Of a stretch of DNA of 64,000 bases, positions 41,629 through 50,018 are shown piece after piece. How positions within the stretch are numbered: the first letter of the stretch is position 1; the number at the start of each line of letters is the position of its first letter. Below the pieces are notes generated by a model that ran no database searches, had not been told where the DNA came from, and saw only the letters and a program-made list of their open reading frames with translations. Source of the DNA: Ruminococcus sp. Its GTDB lineage: Bacteria > Bacillota > Clostridia > Oscillospirales > Ruminococcaceae. Location: the NCBI GenBank assembly GCA_017397925.1, contig JAFQHO010000006.1:1-64000 (forward strand), written 5' to 3'. The translations under genes were made by a program, and so were the position numbers.

Positions 41629-42265
41629 AAAACACGGATTATTTTGTGTAGTACTTGGGACATTGCTGCTAATAGCGGCAATGTCCCTTGTTTTCTACAA
41701 CAGGCATGAAAATAAAAAAAGCGGTGAGGCTGCGGAAACGGTTCTAATGGAGCTTGTGGAGGTAATTCCTGCACAGCCGCCAACTGAGCCGCCTACGGAA
41801 ATTCCTACAGCAGGGGATATTCTTGCAGAATATGACATTGAGCCTACGACTGTTCCCAAAGAGGAAACAACAGTTGTAATCGCTGAAAACGGCTATATCG
41901 GAATAGTGAAAATTCCCGATTTACAGCTTGAACTGCCGGTTATGAGCGATTGGAGCTACCCGAAGCTGAATATTGCACCCTGCCGATACAAGGGAAGTGT
42001 AGCCGAGGGAGATATCATCATAGCGGCACACAACTATTGGTCACATTTCGGCAGATTGTCGGAGTTGGGCGGCGGTGAGGTGTTCACATTCACCGAGGCT
42101 GACGGCACAGTTCACAAATACGAGATTACGGAGATTATCCAGCTTGACGGCAGGGATATTGAGGGTATGGATTTCGGCTCTGCGGAGTCGTGGGATATGA
42201 CGCTGTTCACCTGTACTCTCAGTGGTCAGAGCAGAGTTACTGTTCGAGGTGTTGAAATAGAATAA
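41621..42265 (+). CDS. second sortase (housekeeping or class D-like)
   Basis: This 214-residue sortase has an N-terminal membrane helix (about 7-26), a Pro/Thr-rich spacer with repeated PTEPPTEIPT (about 50-80), the catalytic His137 (IIAAHNYWSHF), Cys198 (TLFTCTLSG) and the Arg in QSRVTVRG. Unlike the upstream sortase it lacks a C-terminal membrane helix, so it is not class C. It most likely attaches the finished pilus to the wall through the minor pilin LPQTG signal. The exact class is uncertain. Its start overlaps the previous stop by 8 nt, and the operon terminator follows directly. Confidence 0.85.
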   Translation: MNKKHGLFCVVLGTLLLIAAMSLVFYNRHENKKSGEAAETVLMELVEVIPAQPPTEPPTEIPTAGDILAEYDIEPTTVPKEETTVVIAENGYIGIVKIPDLQLELPVMSDWSYPKLNIAPCRYKGSVAEGDIIIAAHNYWSHFGRLSELGGGEVFTFTEADGTVHKYEITEIIQLDGRDIEGMDFGSAESWDMTLFTCTLSGQSRVTVRGVEIE

Positions 42266-42267
42266 CA

Positions 42268-42306
42268 AAAATCCCCTGTGTCGGAAAATCCGATACGGGG
42301 GATTTT
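42268..42306 (+). terminator. terminator of the pilus operon
   Basis: AAAATCCCC pairs with GGGGATTTT, with an inner stem TCGG/CCGA, immediately after the sortase stop. Confidence 0.85.
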
Positions 42307-42438
42307 GATTATATTGCATCAAGTGATAATAATGTCTTTTTAGTTCTCGGTAGGTGTGAATGTATATTGAATTTTAGATTATATGGCTACTATAATGAAC
42401 GTTATTATTTGGTTAAGATGATCAAGATAGTCGATTCA

Positions 42439-43065
42439 TTAAGTAGAATCGCTATGTTTAGCTCTTTTTGTGAGAATAGAAATAATTTCGCTAACAACGG
42501 CGATGAACTCTGAATTAGTTGGATAACTTGTATAATTCTCTGTGTTGCAGCCAAATAATTTGTTTATGGATACTTTGTCATTTCTGTTCCATGCTGTTTT
42601 TATAGCGTGACGGATTGCTCTTTCAACATTAGTAGGCTTGGTATTATAAATTTTAGCAATGCAAGGGTACAATTTCTTAGTAACACCGTCAAGATACGTT
42701 GAATCCGCAACACATTCAAGAATGGCTGAACGAAGATATTTATAACCTGCCATATGTGCTGGAACACCGGCTTGTCGTATAAGGTTCGTGGTTAAAAGTT
42801 CTACGTCATTTTCATACATCTGATTTTTGATATTGTCGATGATATCGTCATATTTCGGATTACTTATTTCAACACACGATGCGTTGTTTTCAACAAGTTG
42901 TTGAAAGAGTTTTTCTGCACTTGTTTCTAAAATAATAAATTGTGGACAATTTGTTTCATTTGTTATGAGTGGTTTAATGACATTTGATGAAGCGTTTAGC
43001 TCTAAAAAGCTTTTGAATTTTGCTAGAAAGACTTCGTTATTGTGTACAATTGCAATTTTAAGCAT
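42439..43065 (-). CDS. Spo0A-like DNA-binding protein with degenerate receiver
   Basis: This 208-residue protein ends in a clear Spo0A C-terminal effector domain (about residues 100-205): AGVPAHMAGYKYLRSAI, TKKLYPCIAKIYNTKPTNVERAIRHAIKTAWNR and LFG...PTNSEF. The N-terminal half starts like a receiver (LKIAIVHNNEVF) but is shorter, lacks the acidic pocket and has no obvious phospho-acceptor Asp, so it cannot be controlled as normal Spo0A. The start at 43065 follows GGGAGG. It lies head to head with the end of the pilus operon. It may be a phosphorylation-independent Spo0A-box competitor or local regulator. Confidence 0.82.
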   Translation of the reverse strand: MLKIAIVHNNEVFLAKFKSFLELNASSNVIKPLITNETNCPQFIILETSAEKLFQQLVENNASCVEISNPKYDDIIDNIKNQMYENDVELLTTNLIRQAGVPAHMAGYKYLRSAILECVADSTYLDGVTKKLYPCIAKIYNTKPTNVERAIRHAIKTAWNRNDKVSINKLFGCNTENYTSYPTNSEFIAVVSEIISILTKRAKHSDST

Positions 43066-43204
43066 ATTATTCACACCTCCCACTTTGTAAAAATAAGTTA
43101 TTTATAACAGTGAAGTTATAATAAATGTAAGCCCCAAAAATGAACAATCAATTTGTAGCCACATAATCTACTATAAGAGGGTAAAAAGCGAGTGTCAGAA
43201 ATAC

Positions 43205-43276
43205 ACAATAAGTGAAACAGCCGTACATGTGAGCGATGTAATGTCATTGCTTCTGTACGGCTATTTCACTTATTGT
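43205..43276. repeat. long inverted repeat between Spo0A-like and AAA-ATPase genes
   Basis: A 23-bp arm (43205-43227) is repeated inverted at 43254-43276 with one mismatch, enclosing 26 bp. On the plus strand it is followed by ACTTTTTG. It may be the terminator of the leftward ATPase gene or the footprint of a small mobile element. Confidence 0.6.
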
Positions 43277-43331
43277 AACTTTTTGCTTATTTAGTTTGAG
43301 TGTGTCAAATAATAGACAGCAAGTGGATTTA

Positions 43332-44927
43332 TTATGAGTTATAATTGAATTTTTCTATATTACAGCTATGCTCTTTTGCTTTTTCATCATAATTAATACC
43401 AACCAGAAGAATATCGCCGCCGTAATTCTGAATCGAATCACAGTAGCCTTTTTCTTTAATCTGCTCAATTGCACCGCCTGCGGAATGATTCCATTTCAGC
43501 TCAATTAACAGTGCAGGCTTGCGGGATTTCTTCTTCGGGAAGAACAGAATATCTGCATACCCCTTGCCACTCGGTAATTCCTGAAATGTTGTGTAATCGT
43601 CCACTCTGCTTACATAGGCAAGCATAATGACCATTCTGAGGGCTTGCTCGTTGTTGTAGAACTGCGATGTGGTATAATACTGATGTGCAAGCTGAATTCG
43701 CTTTGCAACCTCGTCACCATCCATACGGAGAGTGGCTTCAATCAGTTTGTCGGATTCCTGTATCAGATTCGCAAGCTCAGGTCTGCTGCTGTTTCTTGTC
43801 GTGCGGAGGAACTCCTCACGCACTTCTTCATTCGGAATATATACTGAACGTTCTTCACCATTATACGCCAAATAACCGAGATGCACAAGCAACGTCAGAA
43901 CATCATCACGGGATTTGATGGTTACCATATCATTCTGGAATGTTTTAGTGTCAATCTTCACAGAACCGCCAGCCAGCATTTCCGCAAGTGAGTCCTTGAC
44001 TTTATCGTAATTGATGTCAATATATAATAAAAGCGATTCATAAGTTTCAGTTTTTGTCCAGTAACTGCCGAATTCTCCGTTATTCATGGCATTAATCACA
44101 GAATTGGGGCTATAAACAGACTTCACACGATTAAAGGAATATCCATCATACCAACGCTTGCATTCATCAAAGTCCATATTATAACGCTCACACAAATCCT
44201 GCACTTCATCTTCGGTGAAACCGATATACTCCGCCAACCTATATGGCTGAACCATTGTATATTCATCAAAATTATTTAATGCAGACTGTGTACCATATTT
44301 CTTGATGGGTAAAATACCTGTAATGTACGCAAACTTGATGAAGGCATCGGATGACGCATTTTTAAACATACCACGGAGAAAGTTCACATATTCTGCCTGA
44401 ATTTTTTCGTTATCCTTGTCTTCACGGAACAGACAATCCCATTCATCGATGATGACGATGAATTGTTCTCCAATACGAATGAAAATATCACCCAATGCTC
44501 TTGGCAGGATTGTTTCAGTTTCAGAAAGAATCCCCGGAAACACTTCACGCAATTCATTGATAATCACAGTCTGCATATAGGATACAACTTCTGGCATTTT
44601 GTTATCATTATGCACAATGCTGCGAAACTCCTGCATATCAATAAATATAACTGTATTTTTATTCAACTCATCCTCAAAGGTCGGCAGTCCCGCAATTTTC
44701 AGCTTTGAGAAGATTTCTCTGGAATCGCAGCCTTTACTGTAATATGCTGTCAGCATATGCGCCGCTATGGACTTTCCGAAACGGCGCGGTCGGCTGAAAC
44801 AGATGAGCGGACGCATTCTTCCGATTCTGTTATTTGTAAATTCAATTAAACCGGATTTGTCAACGTAGGTGTCATCTCCTGCAACAATCGCAAATGCCTT
44901 ATTTCCGGGATTTACATACTTTCCCAT
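43332..44927 (-). CDS. AAA-ATPase-like protein with C-terminal PD-(D/E)XK nuclease (DUF1703)
   Basis: This 531-residue protein joins an AAA-ATPase-like domain (Walker A RPRRFGKS at residues 46-53; Walker B FIVIIDEWDCLF) to a C-terminal PD-(D/E)XK nuclease-like domain (GYADILFF...ALLIELKWNHSAGGAIEQI). The family is common and multi-copy in anaerobic gut Firmicutes and Bacteroidetes. Its role is unsettled; a mobile-element or defence-linked function is often suggested. The start is the ATG at 44927, 10 nt after AAAGGAG; a GTG nine bases earlier is too close to that site. It has its own promoter and stands between the Spo0A-like gene and the restriction-modification locus. Confidence 0.88.
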   Translation of the reverse strand: MGKYVNPGNKAFAIVAGDDTYVDKSGLIEFTNNRIGRMRPLICFSRPRRFGKSIAAHMLTAYYSKGCDSREIFSKLKIAGLPTFEDELNKNTVIFIDMQEFRSIVHNDNKMPEVVSYMQTVIINELREVFPGILSETETILPRALGDIFIRIGEQFIVIIDEWDCLFREDKDNEKIQAEYVNFLRGMFKNASSDAFIKFAYITGILPIKKYGTQSALNNFDEYTMVQPYRLAEYIGFTEDEVQDLCERYNMDFDECKRWYDGYSFNRVKSVYSPNSVINAMNNGEFGSYWTKTETYESLLLYIDINYDKVKDSLAEMLAGGSVKIDTKTFQNDMVTIKSRDDVLTLLVHLGYLAYNGEERSVYIPNEEVREEFLRTTRNSSRPELANLIQESDKLIEATLRMDGDEVAKRIQLAHQYYTTSQFYNNEQALRMVIMLAYVSRVDDYTTFQELPSGKGYADILFFPKKKSRKPALLIELKWNHSAGGAIEQIKEKGYCDSIQNYGGDILLVGINYDEKAKEHSCNIEKFNYNS

Positions 44928-44956
44928 ACGGCACACGCTCCTTTCCTATTATTGAT

Positions 44957-44985
44957 ATTATACCATAAATTTTACGTTATTGCAA
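44957..44985 (-). promoter_or_regulatory. promoter of the AAA-ATPase gene
   Basis: On the minus strand TTGCAA (44985-44980) and TATAAT (44962-44957) are separated by 17 bp, with TGG before the -10. Confidence 0.75.
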
Positions 44986-44988
44986 GGG

Positions 44989-45216
44989 TTATGAGCAGAG
45001 ATGTTTCTCAATCACCATCATAATCTCATCAAGCCTTTTCTCACCAACACCCTTGATACCGCCGATTTCTTTTCTCAGCTCATCAATGTCAAGCGTAGCT
45101 TCGCTTGCGTCCTGCATCACATTGTTATAATAATTCGTGAGGAAGCTCTGCATTTCTTCACGAGTCATGCCTTTGATTTTCTTGTAAGTCGCTCTGTCAA
45201 GCATTTTTTCTGCCAT
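44989..45216 (-). CDS. small helix-hairpin-helix-like partner of the MmeI-type enzyme
   Basis: This 75-residue helical protein ends in a likely helix-hairpin-helix element (GGIKGVGEKRLDEIMMVIEK), a fold that grips DNA without sequence specificity. The start at 45216 follows GAGGTG by 6-7 nt and lies 8 nt after the stop of the large methyltransferase-restriction gene, so the two form an operon. It may tune DNA binding of the large enzyme or belong with it as an accessory subunit. No known family was identified with confidence. Confidence 0.65.
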   Translation of the reverse strand: MAEKMLDRATYKKIKGMTREEMQSFLTNYYNNVMQDASEATLDIDELRKEIGGIKGVGEKRLDEIMMVIEKHLCS

Positions 45217-45224
45217 GCTGCACC

Positions 45225-48005
45225 TCATTCTGTTAATTTGCGATACATCCCCATAAGCTCCGCCACGCACTCGCTCTCGGTGATATTCCTTGCAAAGCCA
45301 TACGCCTGCATCACGGCGAAGTCATTTGCCTGATGAGCCTTACGGAGTTCGGGCGGCATAGTAAGTTCATCGTAGAGGTCGGCGAGGGAGCAGTCGGGGT
45401 ATTTCGCTCTTGCGTCGAGGATTGCCTGTGCGGTCTGCTCGATTTTCACTTTCTGTTCGGGGGTGGGGTTGCACCATGGGAAGTTGTTGTAGACGATGTT
45501 TATAGAATAGCGATAGTCGCTTTTTAATCTTCCGCAGACAGTACGCATCCAAGACATATGAACATTAGACGTAAGAACACCGAAATGATAAATTGTTGCA
45601 TTTGGTACAAATGAAGCAGCATTGCTTGCTATTACATCTTTGTTTACATATCCTATTGGTATATATCGTCTGTTTTCAGATGATGTCGCAGGAACTAAAA
45701 TATAATCTGTTTCTGGCTGTTTTATCTCCATAAATCTTGTTGGATAATCCGCAAATTTACGTGTTGCTTCTTTTACGCTTTCCAAACGAAAATTTCTTAC
45801 CGCTTCTACCCTTTCACGAACTAATGGCATACTTCTTAAATCACTTGGAGGGCATTTAATTAACCACAAGCACCAACGAGGATGATTGTTTATGTAATCA
45901 TCAGAGCCTACAAATGCTCTGAAATATTTAGCGGATTTAGGCTCTTTCTTTATAAATTCATCTTTTTCCTCGCTTGTAAATATTAAATGCCCACCTTCAA
46001 CGGGTTTTCCGCCACTTGACATTTTAGGAACATCACAAATAGGTTTAGATTGAGTTTCAACAAATACATTTACGGCATCAACAAGGAAAGGATTGATATT
46101 CTCCACAACCTTAACCGCACCATTATCAAAAATTTGTTTCTGAGCGTTGTTTTCAGCAATACTGAAACCAACAATTACAACGTGGACGTGTGCCTTTAAG
46201 CTTGCTTCGCTATCCCAACGGAAAGTGCGATGTGCAAAATCAATATGAATGCCGAAACGCTCAAAGAGTGGTTTCCATGCACCTGCAACCTGTTCGCCCT
46301 GTGTGATACTGTTTGTGGAAACAAAAGCCGTGCGGATTGCGGTATTCTCCATAAGCTGTGCCGCCTTGAAATACCAGCCCGCCACATAGTCAATCTTGCC
46401 TGCGGTCTTATAGGGTTTTCCCTTGTCATCCACATAAACACAAAGAATGTCGTTCTTCTGGTCTTTTGTCTGCAATGAATACCCCACAAACGGCGGATTA
46501 CCCATAATATAATTCAGCTCATTTTTAGGCACAACGCTCTCCCAATCCACACGAAGCGCATTGCCCTCCACAATATTGGCATAGCTTTTCAGCGGCAGAA
46601 AATCAAGGCTCATCTGCACGATTTCCTCGGTTTCCTTCATCATCTGACTTTCCGCAATCCACAACGCAGTTTTCGCAACCGTCACCGCAAAATCGTTGAT
46701 TTCAATACCGTAGAACTGCCCGATTGATACCTTAATCGGACTGAAATCGCCGTCACCAAACATCATCTGTCCTTGATTCAGCTCATAGAGAATATCATTT
46801 TCAAGTCGGCGCAAGGAAATATAAGTTTCCGTAAGGAAGTTTCCGCTTCCGCAAGCAGGGTCAAGGAATGTAAGTGTGCTGAGCTTTTTCTGAAAATCAT
46901 CCAGCTTATTCTTGCGGACATTCGACTGTTTTGCCTCCTTGATTTCCTCAAATTCAGCCTTTAACTCATCAAGGAAAAGTGGGTCGATAACCTTGTGGAT
47001 ATTCTCAATGGAGGTGTAGTGCATACCGCCGCTACGACGAGTTTCGGGGTTGAGAGTTGATTCAAAAACCGCACCGAAAATAGTCGGGGAAATCTCCGAC
47101 CAGTCGAAGTCTTCACTTGCATTTTCAAGAAGAACGCTCATAATTTCTTCCGTGAAATTTGGGATTTCAATGTTCTCGTCAGCGAACAAACCGCCGTTGA
47201 CATAAGGAAATTCAGAGAGTGCCGTTTCGTCATAAGGGTCACGCTCGTTAATTGGTGTATCAAGAATTTTGAACAGCTCAATCAAAGCCTTACGCACCTG
47301 TTTCACATCAAAGGCTTTCAGATAATCATGGAACATCTGATGCTTGCCGAAAATACCTGCGTCTTCTGCATAAAGGCAGAAAACAAGACGCACGCAGAGG
47401 ATATTGAGGCTGTGCAAAGATTCCGCAGAATCGGGGTTTTTATACTGCTTGATAAGTGCGTCATAAAGCTTGCCAACAAGCGCACCCGCCTCCAAAGAAA
47501 CACGCATTTCACTTTTCAAAAGCTCGCTACCTGTGTCAACAAGGAATTTCAGACGGTAGGCTTCTTTCGGCAGGTCTTTGAGGAAAATCTGCTCCGGCTC
47601 AGCGTTAGGCTTACTCATATTATAAATGAGGATTTCGGTGAAGTTTGAAACAATAATCCACTTTGCTTTTTCCTCATAGGGAAGATAGCTGTTGTAACGG
47701 AATGCCTGTCCGTAAGGTGTGAGGTTTTCGCCATCAGACTGGGTAGCAGTACGGCGTAGAGAAATATGGGATCCTTTCTGCTCAATAAGAACTTTTGTTG
47801 AAGGGATATATCCGTCAATATATTTCTGATTTTTCGCCACAATAACAGGCTTTTCAAACTCAATTATCGAAGTAGGGTCGTCTACGCCCAGAACCTTGCC
47901 GAGCAGGTCGAGCCAGTAATGCTGGGTTTCCTGTTTTTCGTTGCCTTTGTCTTTCCAGTATTCAGCGAATTTCTTTGCTGCGGATTTTTGTTCTTTTTCG
48001 GTCAT
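45225..48005 (-). CDS. MmeI-like single-chain restriction-modification enzyme (type IIL/IIG)
   Basis: This 926-residue protein has the MmeI order: an N-terminal nuclease domain with a D...EXK-type site around residue 72 (YIDGYIP...VLIEQKG), a helical spacer, an N6-adenine methyltransferase with SAM motif I FLDPACGSGNFLTET (about 380) and catalytic motif IV NPPF (about 503), then a target-recognition region and C-terminal helical tail. Such enzymes methylate one strand of an asymmetric site and cut a fixed distance away, giving both modification and restriction from one gene. The start at 48005 is fixed by AGGAGA 6 nt upstream. It has its own strong promoter. The recognition sequence cannot be predicted by eye. 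Confidence 0.87.
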   Translation of the reverse strand: MTEKEQKSAAKKFAEYWKDKGNEKQETQHYWLDLLGKVLGVDDPTSIIEFEKPVIVAKNQKYIDGYIPSTKVLIEQKGSHISLRRTATQSDGENLTPYGQAFRYNSYLPYEEKAKWIIVSNFTEILIYNMSKPNAEPEQIFLKDLPKEAYRLKFLVDTGSELLKSEMRVSLEAGALVGKLYDALIKQYKNPDSAESLHSLNILCVRLVFCLYAEDAGIFGKHQMFHDYLKAFDVKQVRKALIELFKILDTPINERDPYDETALSEFPYVNGGLFADENIEIPNFTEEIMSVLLENASEDFDWSEISPTIFGAVFESTLNPETRRSGGMHYTSIENIHKVIDPLFLDELKAEFEEIKEAKQSNVRKNKLDDFQKKLSTLTFLDPACGSGNFLTETYISLRRLENDILYELNQGQMMFGDGDFSPIKVSIGQFYGIEINDFAVTVAKTALWIAESQMMKETEEIVQMSLDFLPLKSYANIVEGNALRVDWESVVPKNELNYIMGNPPFVGYSLQTKDQKNDILCVYVDDKGKPYKTAGKIDYVAGWYFKAAQLMENTAIRTAFVSTNSITQGEQVAGAWKPLFERFGIHIDFAHRTFRWDSEASLKAHVHVVIVGFSIAENNAQKQIFDNGAVKVVENINPFLVDAVNVFVETQSKPICDVPKMSSGGKPVEGGHLIFTSEEKDEFIKKEPKSAKYFRAFVGSDDYINNHPRWCLWLIKCPPSDLRSMPLVRERVEAVRNFRLESVKEATRKFADYPTRFMEIKQPETDYILVPATSSENRRYIPIGYVNKDVIASNAASFVPNATIYHFGVLTSNVHMSWMRTVCGRLKSDYRYSINIVYNNFPWCNPTPEQKVKIEQTAQAILDARAKYPDCSLADLYDELTMPPELRKAHQANDFAVMQAYGFARNITESECVAELMGMYRKLTE

Positions 48006-48033
48006 AGCTGTTCTCCTATCCGATATAAAATAA

Positions 48034-48060
48034 GGCTCAGAACAGCGTTCCGTCTGAGCC
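48034..48060. terminator. hairpin in the leader of the MmeI-like gene
   Basis: GGCTCAGA pairs with TCTGAGCC around an 11-nt loop, with an A/T-rich run on both sides (TTATTTTATA on the minus strand). It lies between the promoter at 48078-48106 and the start codon at 48005, so it may end the upstream YolD operon or attenuate the restriction gene. Confidence 0.65.
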
Positions 48061-48077
48061 ATTTTTTCTCATATACA

Positions 48078-48106
48078 ATTATACCATATCCGGGTGGGAT
48101 TTTCAA
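48078..48106 (-). promoter_or_regulatory. promoter of the MmeI-like gene
   Basis: On the minus strand TTGAAA (48106-48101) and TATAAT (48083-48078) are separated by 17 bp, with TGG before the -10. Confidence 0.8.
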
Positions 48107-48125
48107 GTATCTTGATGCAATCATT

Positions 48126-48530
48126 TCATATCTCTGCTACCTCCACAATCTTCCCCACAGGCAGTTCAAAACCGTCCGTGAAGACATAGCACCTTGTATC
48201 CTCTCTGAAATATTTAAATGTTCCCTCATAGCTCGCATATCTGCCGCCGGCTTTCTTTTTGTCCGGTTCAAAATAACAGACCCGAAGCCGTACCTGTTCG
48301 TATTGATAGTCAAGAAGGGCGTATAGCTTTGCATTCAGCTTGTCACGCTCCTCTTCTGTCAGAATACGCTTCCTCTCGGTTTCTCTGCCTGCCTCCGCAA
48401 TCTTATCTTCATGACCATCAAGCGCCTTGAACGATGAAAATTTCGCTGCCCTGCTGTCAGCCGACATCGGCATATGCTGTGATGAAACATGATGCGGATG
48501 CGTGAGAATTTCTTTGTATATAGCCCTCAT
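48126..48530 (-). CDS. YolD-like protein paired with a Y-family polymerase
   Basis: This 134-residue protein contains the YolD-like pattern in its N-terminal half (ADSRAAKFSSFKALDGHEDKI...) and a basic helical middle, then a beta-rich C-terminal part (GRYASYEGTFKYF...CYVFTDG). YolD-type genes are usually found just downstream of UmuC/UvrX-type polymerases and are thought to assist translesion synthesis. The start at 48530 follows GGAGGTG. It lies 10 nt after the polymerase stop and is the last gene of the leftward repressor operon. Confidence 0.8.
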   Translation of the reverse strand: MRAIYKEILTHPHHVSSQHMPMSADSRAAKFSSFKALDGHEDKIAEAGRETERKRILTEEERDKLNAKLYALLDYQYEQVRLRVCYFEPDKKKAGGRYASYEGTFKYFREDTRCYVFTDGFELPVGKIVEVAEI

Positions 48531-48540
48531 AGAACACCTC

Positions 48541-50004
48541 CTATGCTCTGTGACCGCCAATCTGCATATTACGTTCCCTTGCCGTTGACTCCTCCAGATA
48601 ACTGCTACCCCTCAATATTGCATTTTTCCCGAATCTGTCCTTGATTTCAAGCAAGGCCTTCTGCACGGACTTTTCATGGGCAAGCTTCTTTTCCTTGATG
48701 AGTCGTTCTCTTTCAAGTGCTTCCACATCGCTGAACATATCATACTGGATATACTCTTCTTCAGTTTCCGTCTCAGGGATAATCTGATTCAGGCTGATAC
48801 CGATTTTTCGTATATACAATTCTTTATCTGCTTTTTCATAAAATAGACGCGTGAAAATATCCGTTAGCTCTCGATTGGACGATGTTGCTTTTATCTTCCT
48901 TGTAACCGTTGTCTGCTTCGGCATTCGTCTGTCATAAGCATCATTGGTCCATTGACCGCTGTAACCGTCATATACATTTCCGCCGTCATAGCTAATATAC
49001 AAGGAAACGCCACCTGCCGCATACTCTTTTGCAGCCATTCTCAGTACAAGCGATTCCACCATTTCCTTTAGGACAGTAATCGCCTCATCGAAAGTATATG
49101 CTCTTGACAGCACCTGACTTGTACTGATGGATTGAGATTTCGGCTTTCTTTTCTTGATATCTGCAATCGTACAGGTCTCCCAACCCCAGGCGTGGTCAAT
49201 TATCATTTCAGCATCTATGCCGAACTGCTTGTACAGCACCTCCTCATCACGAAGCGACTGGAGACAGATATCACCCATATTATACAGACCAAGCTCCTGT
49301 AGTCGAGAATTTGTACCCTTTGCCAACTGCCAGAAATCCGTCAGTGGCGTATGCTCCCACAGTTGTTCACGATAGGACAACTCATCAAGTTCTGCGATAC
49401 GGACGCCATCCTCATCGGCAGGCATCTTCTTTGCAATAATATCCATTGCCACTTTACATAGATACATATTTGTTCCGATTCCTGCCGTAGCGGTGATACC
49501 CGTTTCCTTCAGTACATCACGCACTACCGTCATCACAAGATCATGTGGGGTCATGCGATAGGTATTCAAATATGGCTTGATGTAAATAAAAGCCTCATCG
49601 CAGGAATACACATGGATATCCTCGACAGAGAAATATTTTAGGAAAACAGAGTAAATTCTTGCACTGTAATCCTCATAGAGTGCCATCTGCGGCGGTGCAG
49701 TAAGATAATCAAGTCTGAGCCCGCAATCGGCAATCAGCTCACTTCTGAAACAGCTTGTTCCTGTAAAGCTCTCCGTCACTTTCAATCTCTGTCGGTTAAT
49801 ATTTTCAACTGTCTGCACTACTTCAAATAAGCGTGGTCTACCGGGAATACCGAAAGCTTTCAACGCAGGTGATACTGCAAGACAGATTGTTTTTTCAGTA
49901 CGACTTTCATCCGCTACAACAAGATTTGTATCAAGCGGATTCAGGTTTCTTTCAACACATTCCACCGATGCATAAAATGACTTCATATCAATCGCTGCGT
50001 ACAT
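48541..50004 (-). CDS. Y-family translesion DNA polymerase (UmuC/UvrX type)
   Basis: This 487-residue polymerase has the Y-family catalytic carboxylates: Asp6 in AIDMKSFYASVE and Asp136-Glu137 in YSCDEAFIYI. A thumb/HhH region (about 220-260) and a little-finger domain (about 300-420) follow. It is the UmuC/UvrX branch found on Firmicutes mobile elements, which copies damaged DNA with low fidelity. It lies 14 nt after the peptidase gene and 10 nt before yolD, downstream of a LexA-like repressor, so it should be induced by DNA damage. The residue order and length fit an intact enzyme. Confidence 0.92.
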   Translation of the reverse strand: MYAAIDMKSFYASVECVERNLNPLDTNLVVADESRTEKTICLAVSPALKAFGIPGRPRLFEVVQTVENINRQRLKVTESFTGTSCFRSELIADCGLRLDYLTAPPQMALYEDYSARIYSVFLKYFSVEDIHVYSCDEAFIYIKPYLNTYRMTPHDLVMTVVRDVLKETGITATAGIGTNMYLCKVAMDIIAKKMPADEDGVRIAELDELSYREQLWEHTPLTDFWQLAKGTNSRLQELGLYNMGDICLQSLRDEEVLYKQFGIDAEMIIDHAWGWETCTIADIKKRKPKSQSISTSQVLSRAYTFDEAITVLKEMVESLVLRMAAKEYAAGGVSLYISYDGGNVYDGYSGQWTNDAYDRRMPKQTTVTRKIKATSSNRELTDIFTRLFYEKADKELYIRKIGISLNQIIPETETEEEYIQYDMFSDVEALERERLIKEKKLAHEKSVQKALLEIKDRFGKNAILRGSSYLEESTARERNMQIGGHRA

Positions 50005-50018
50005 TCATATTCCTCCAA

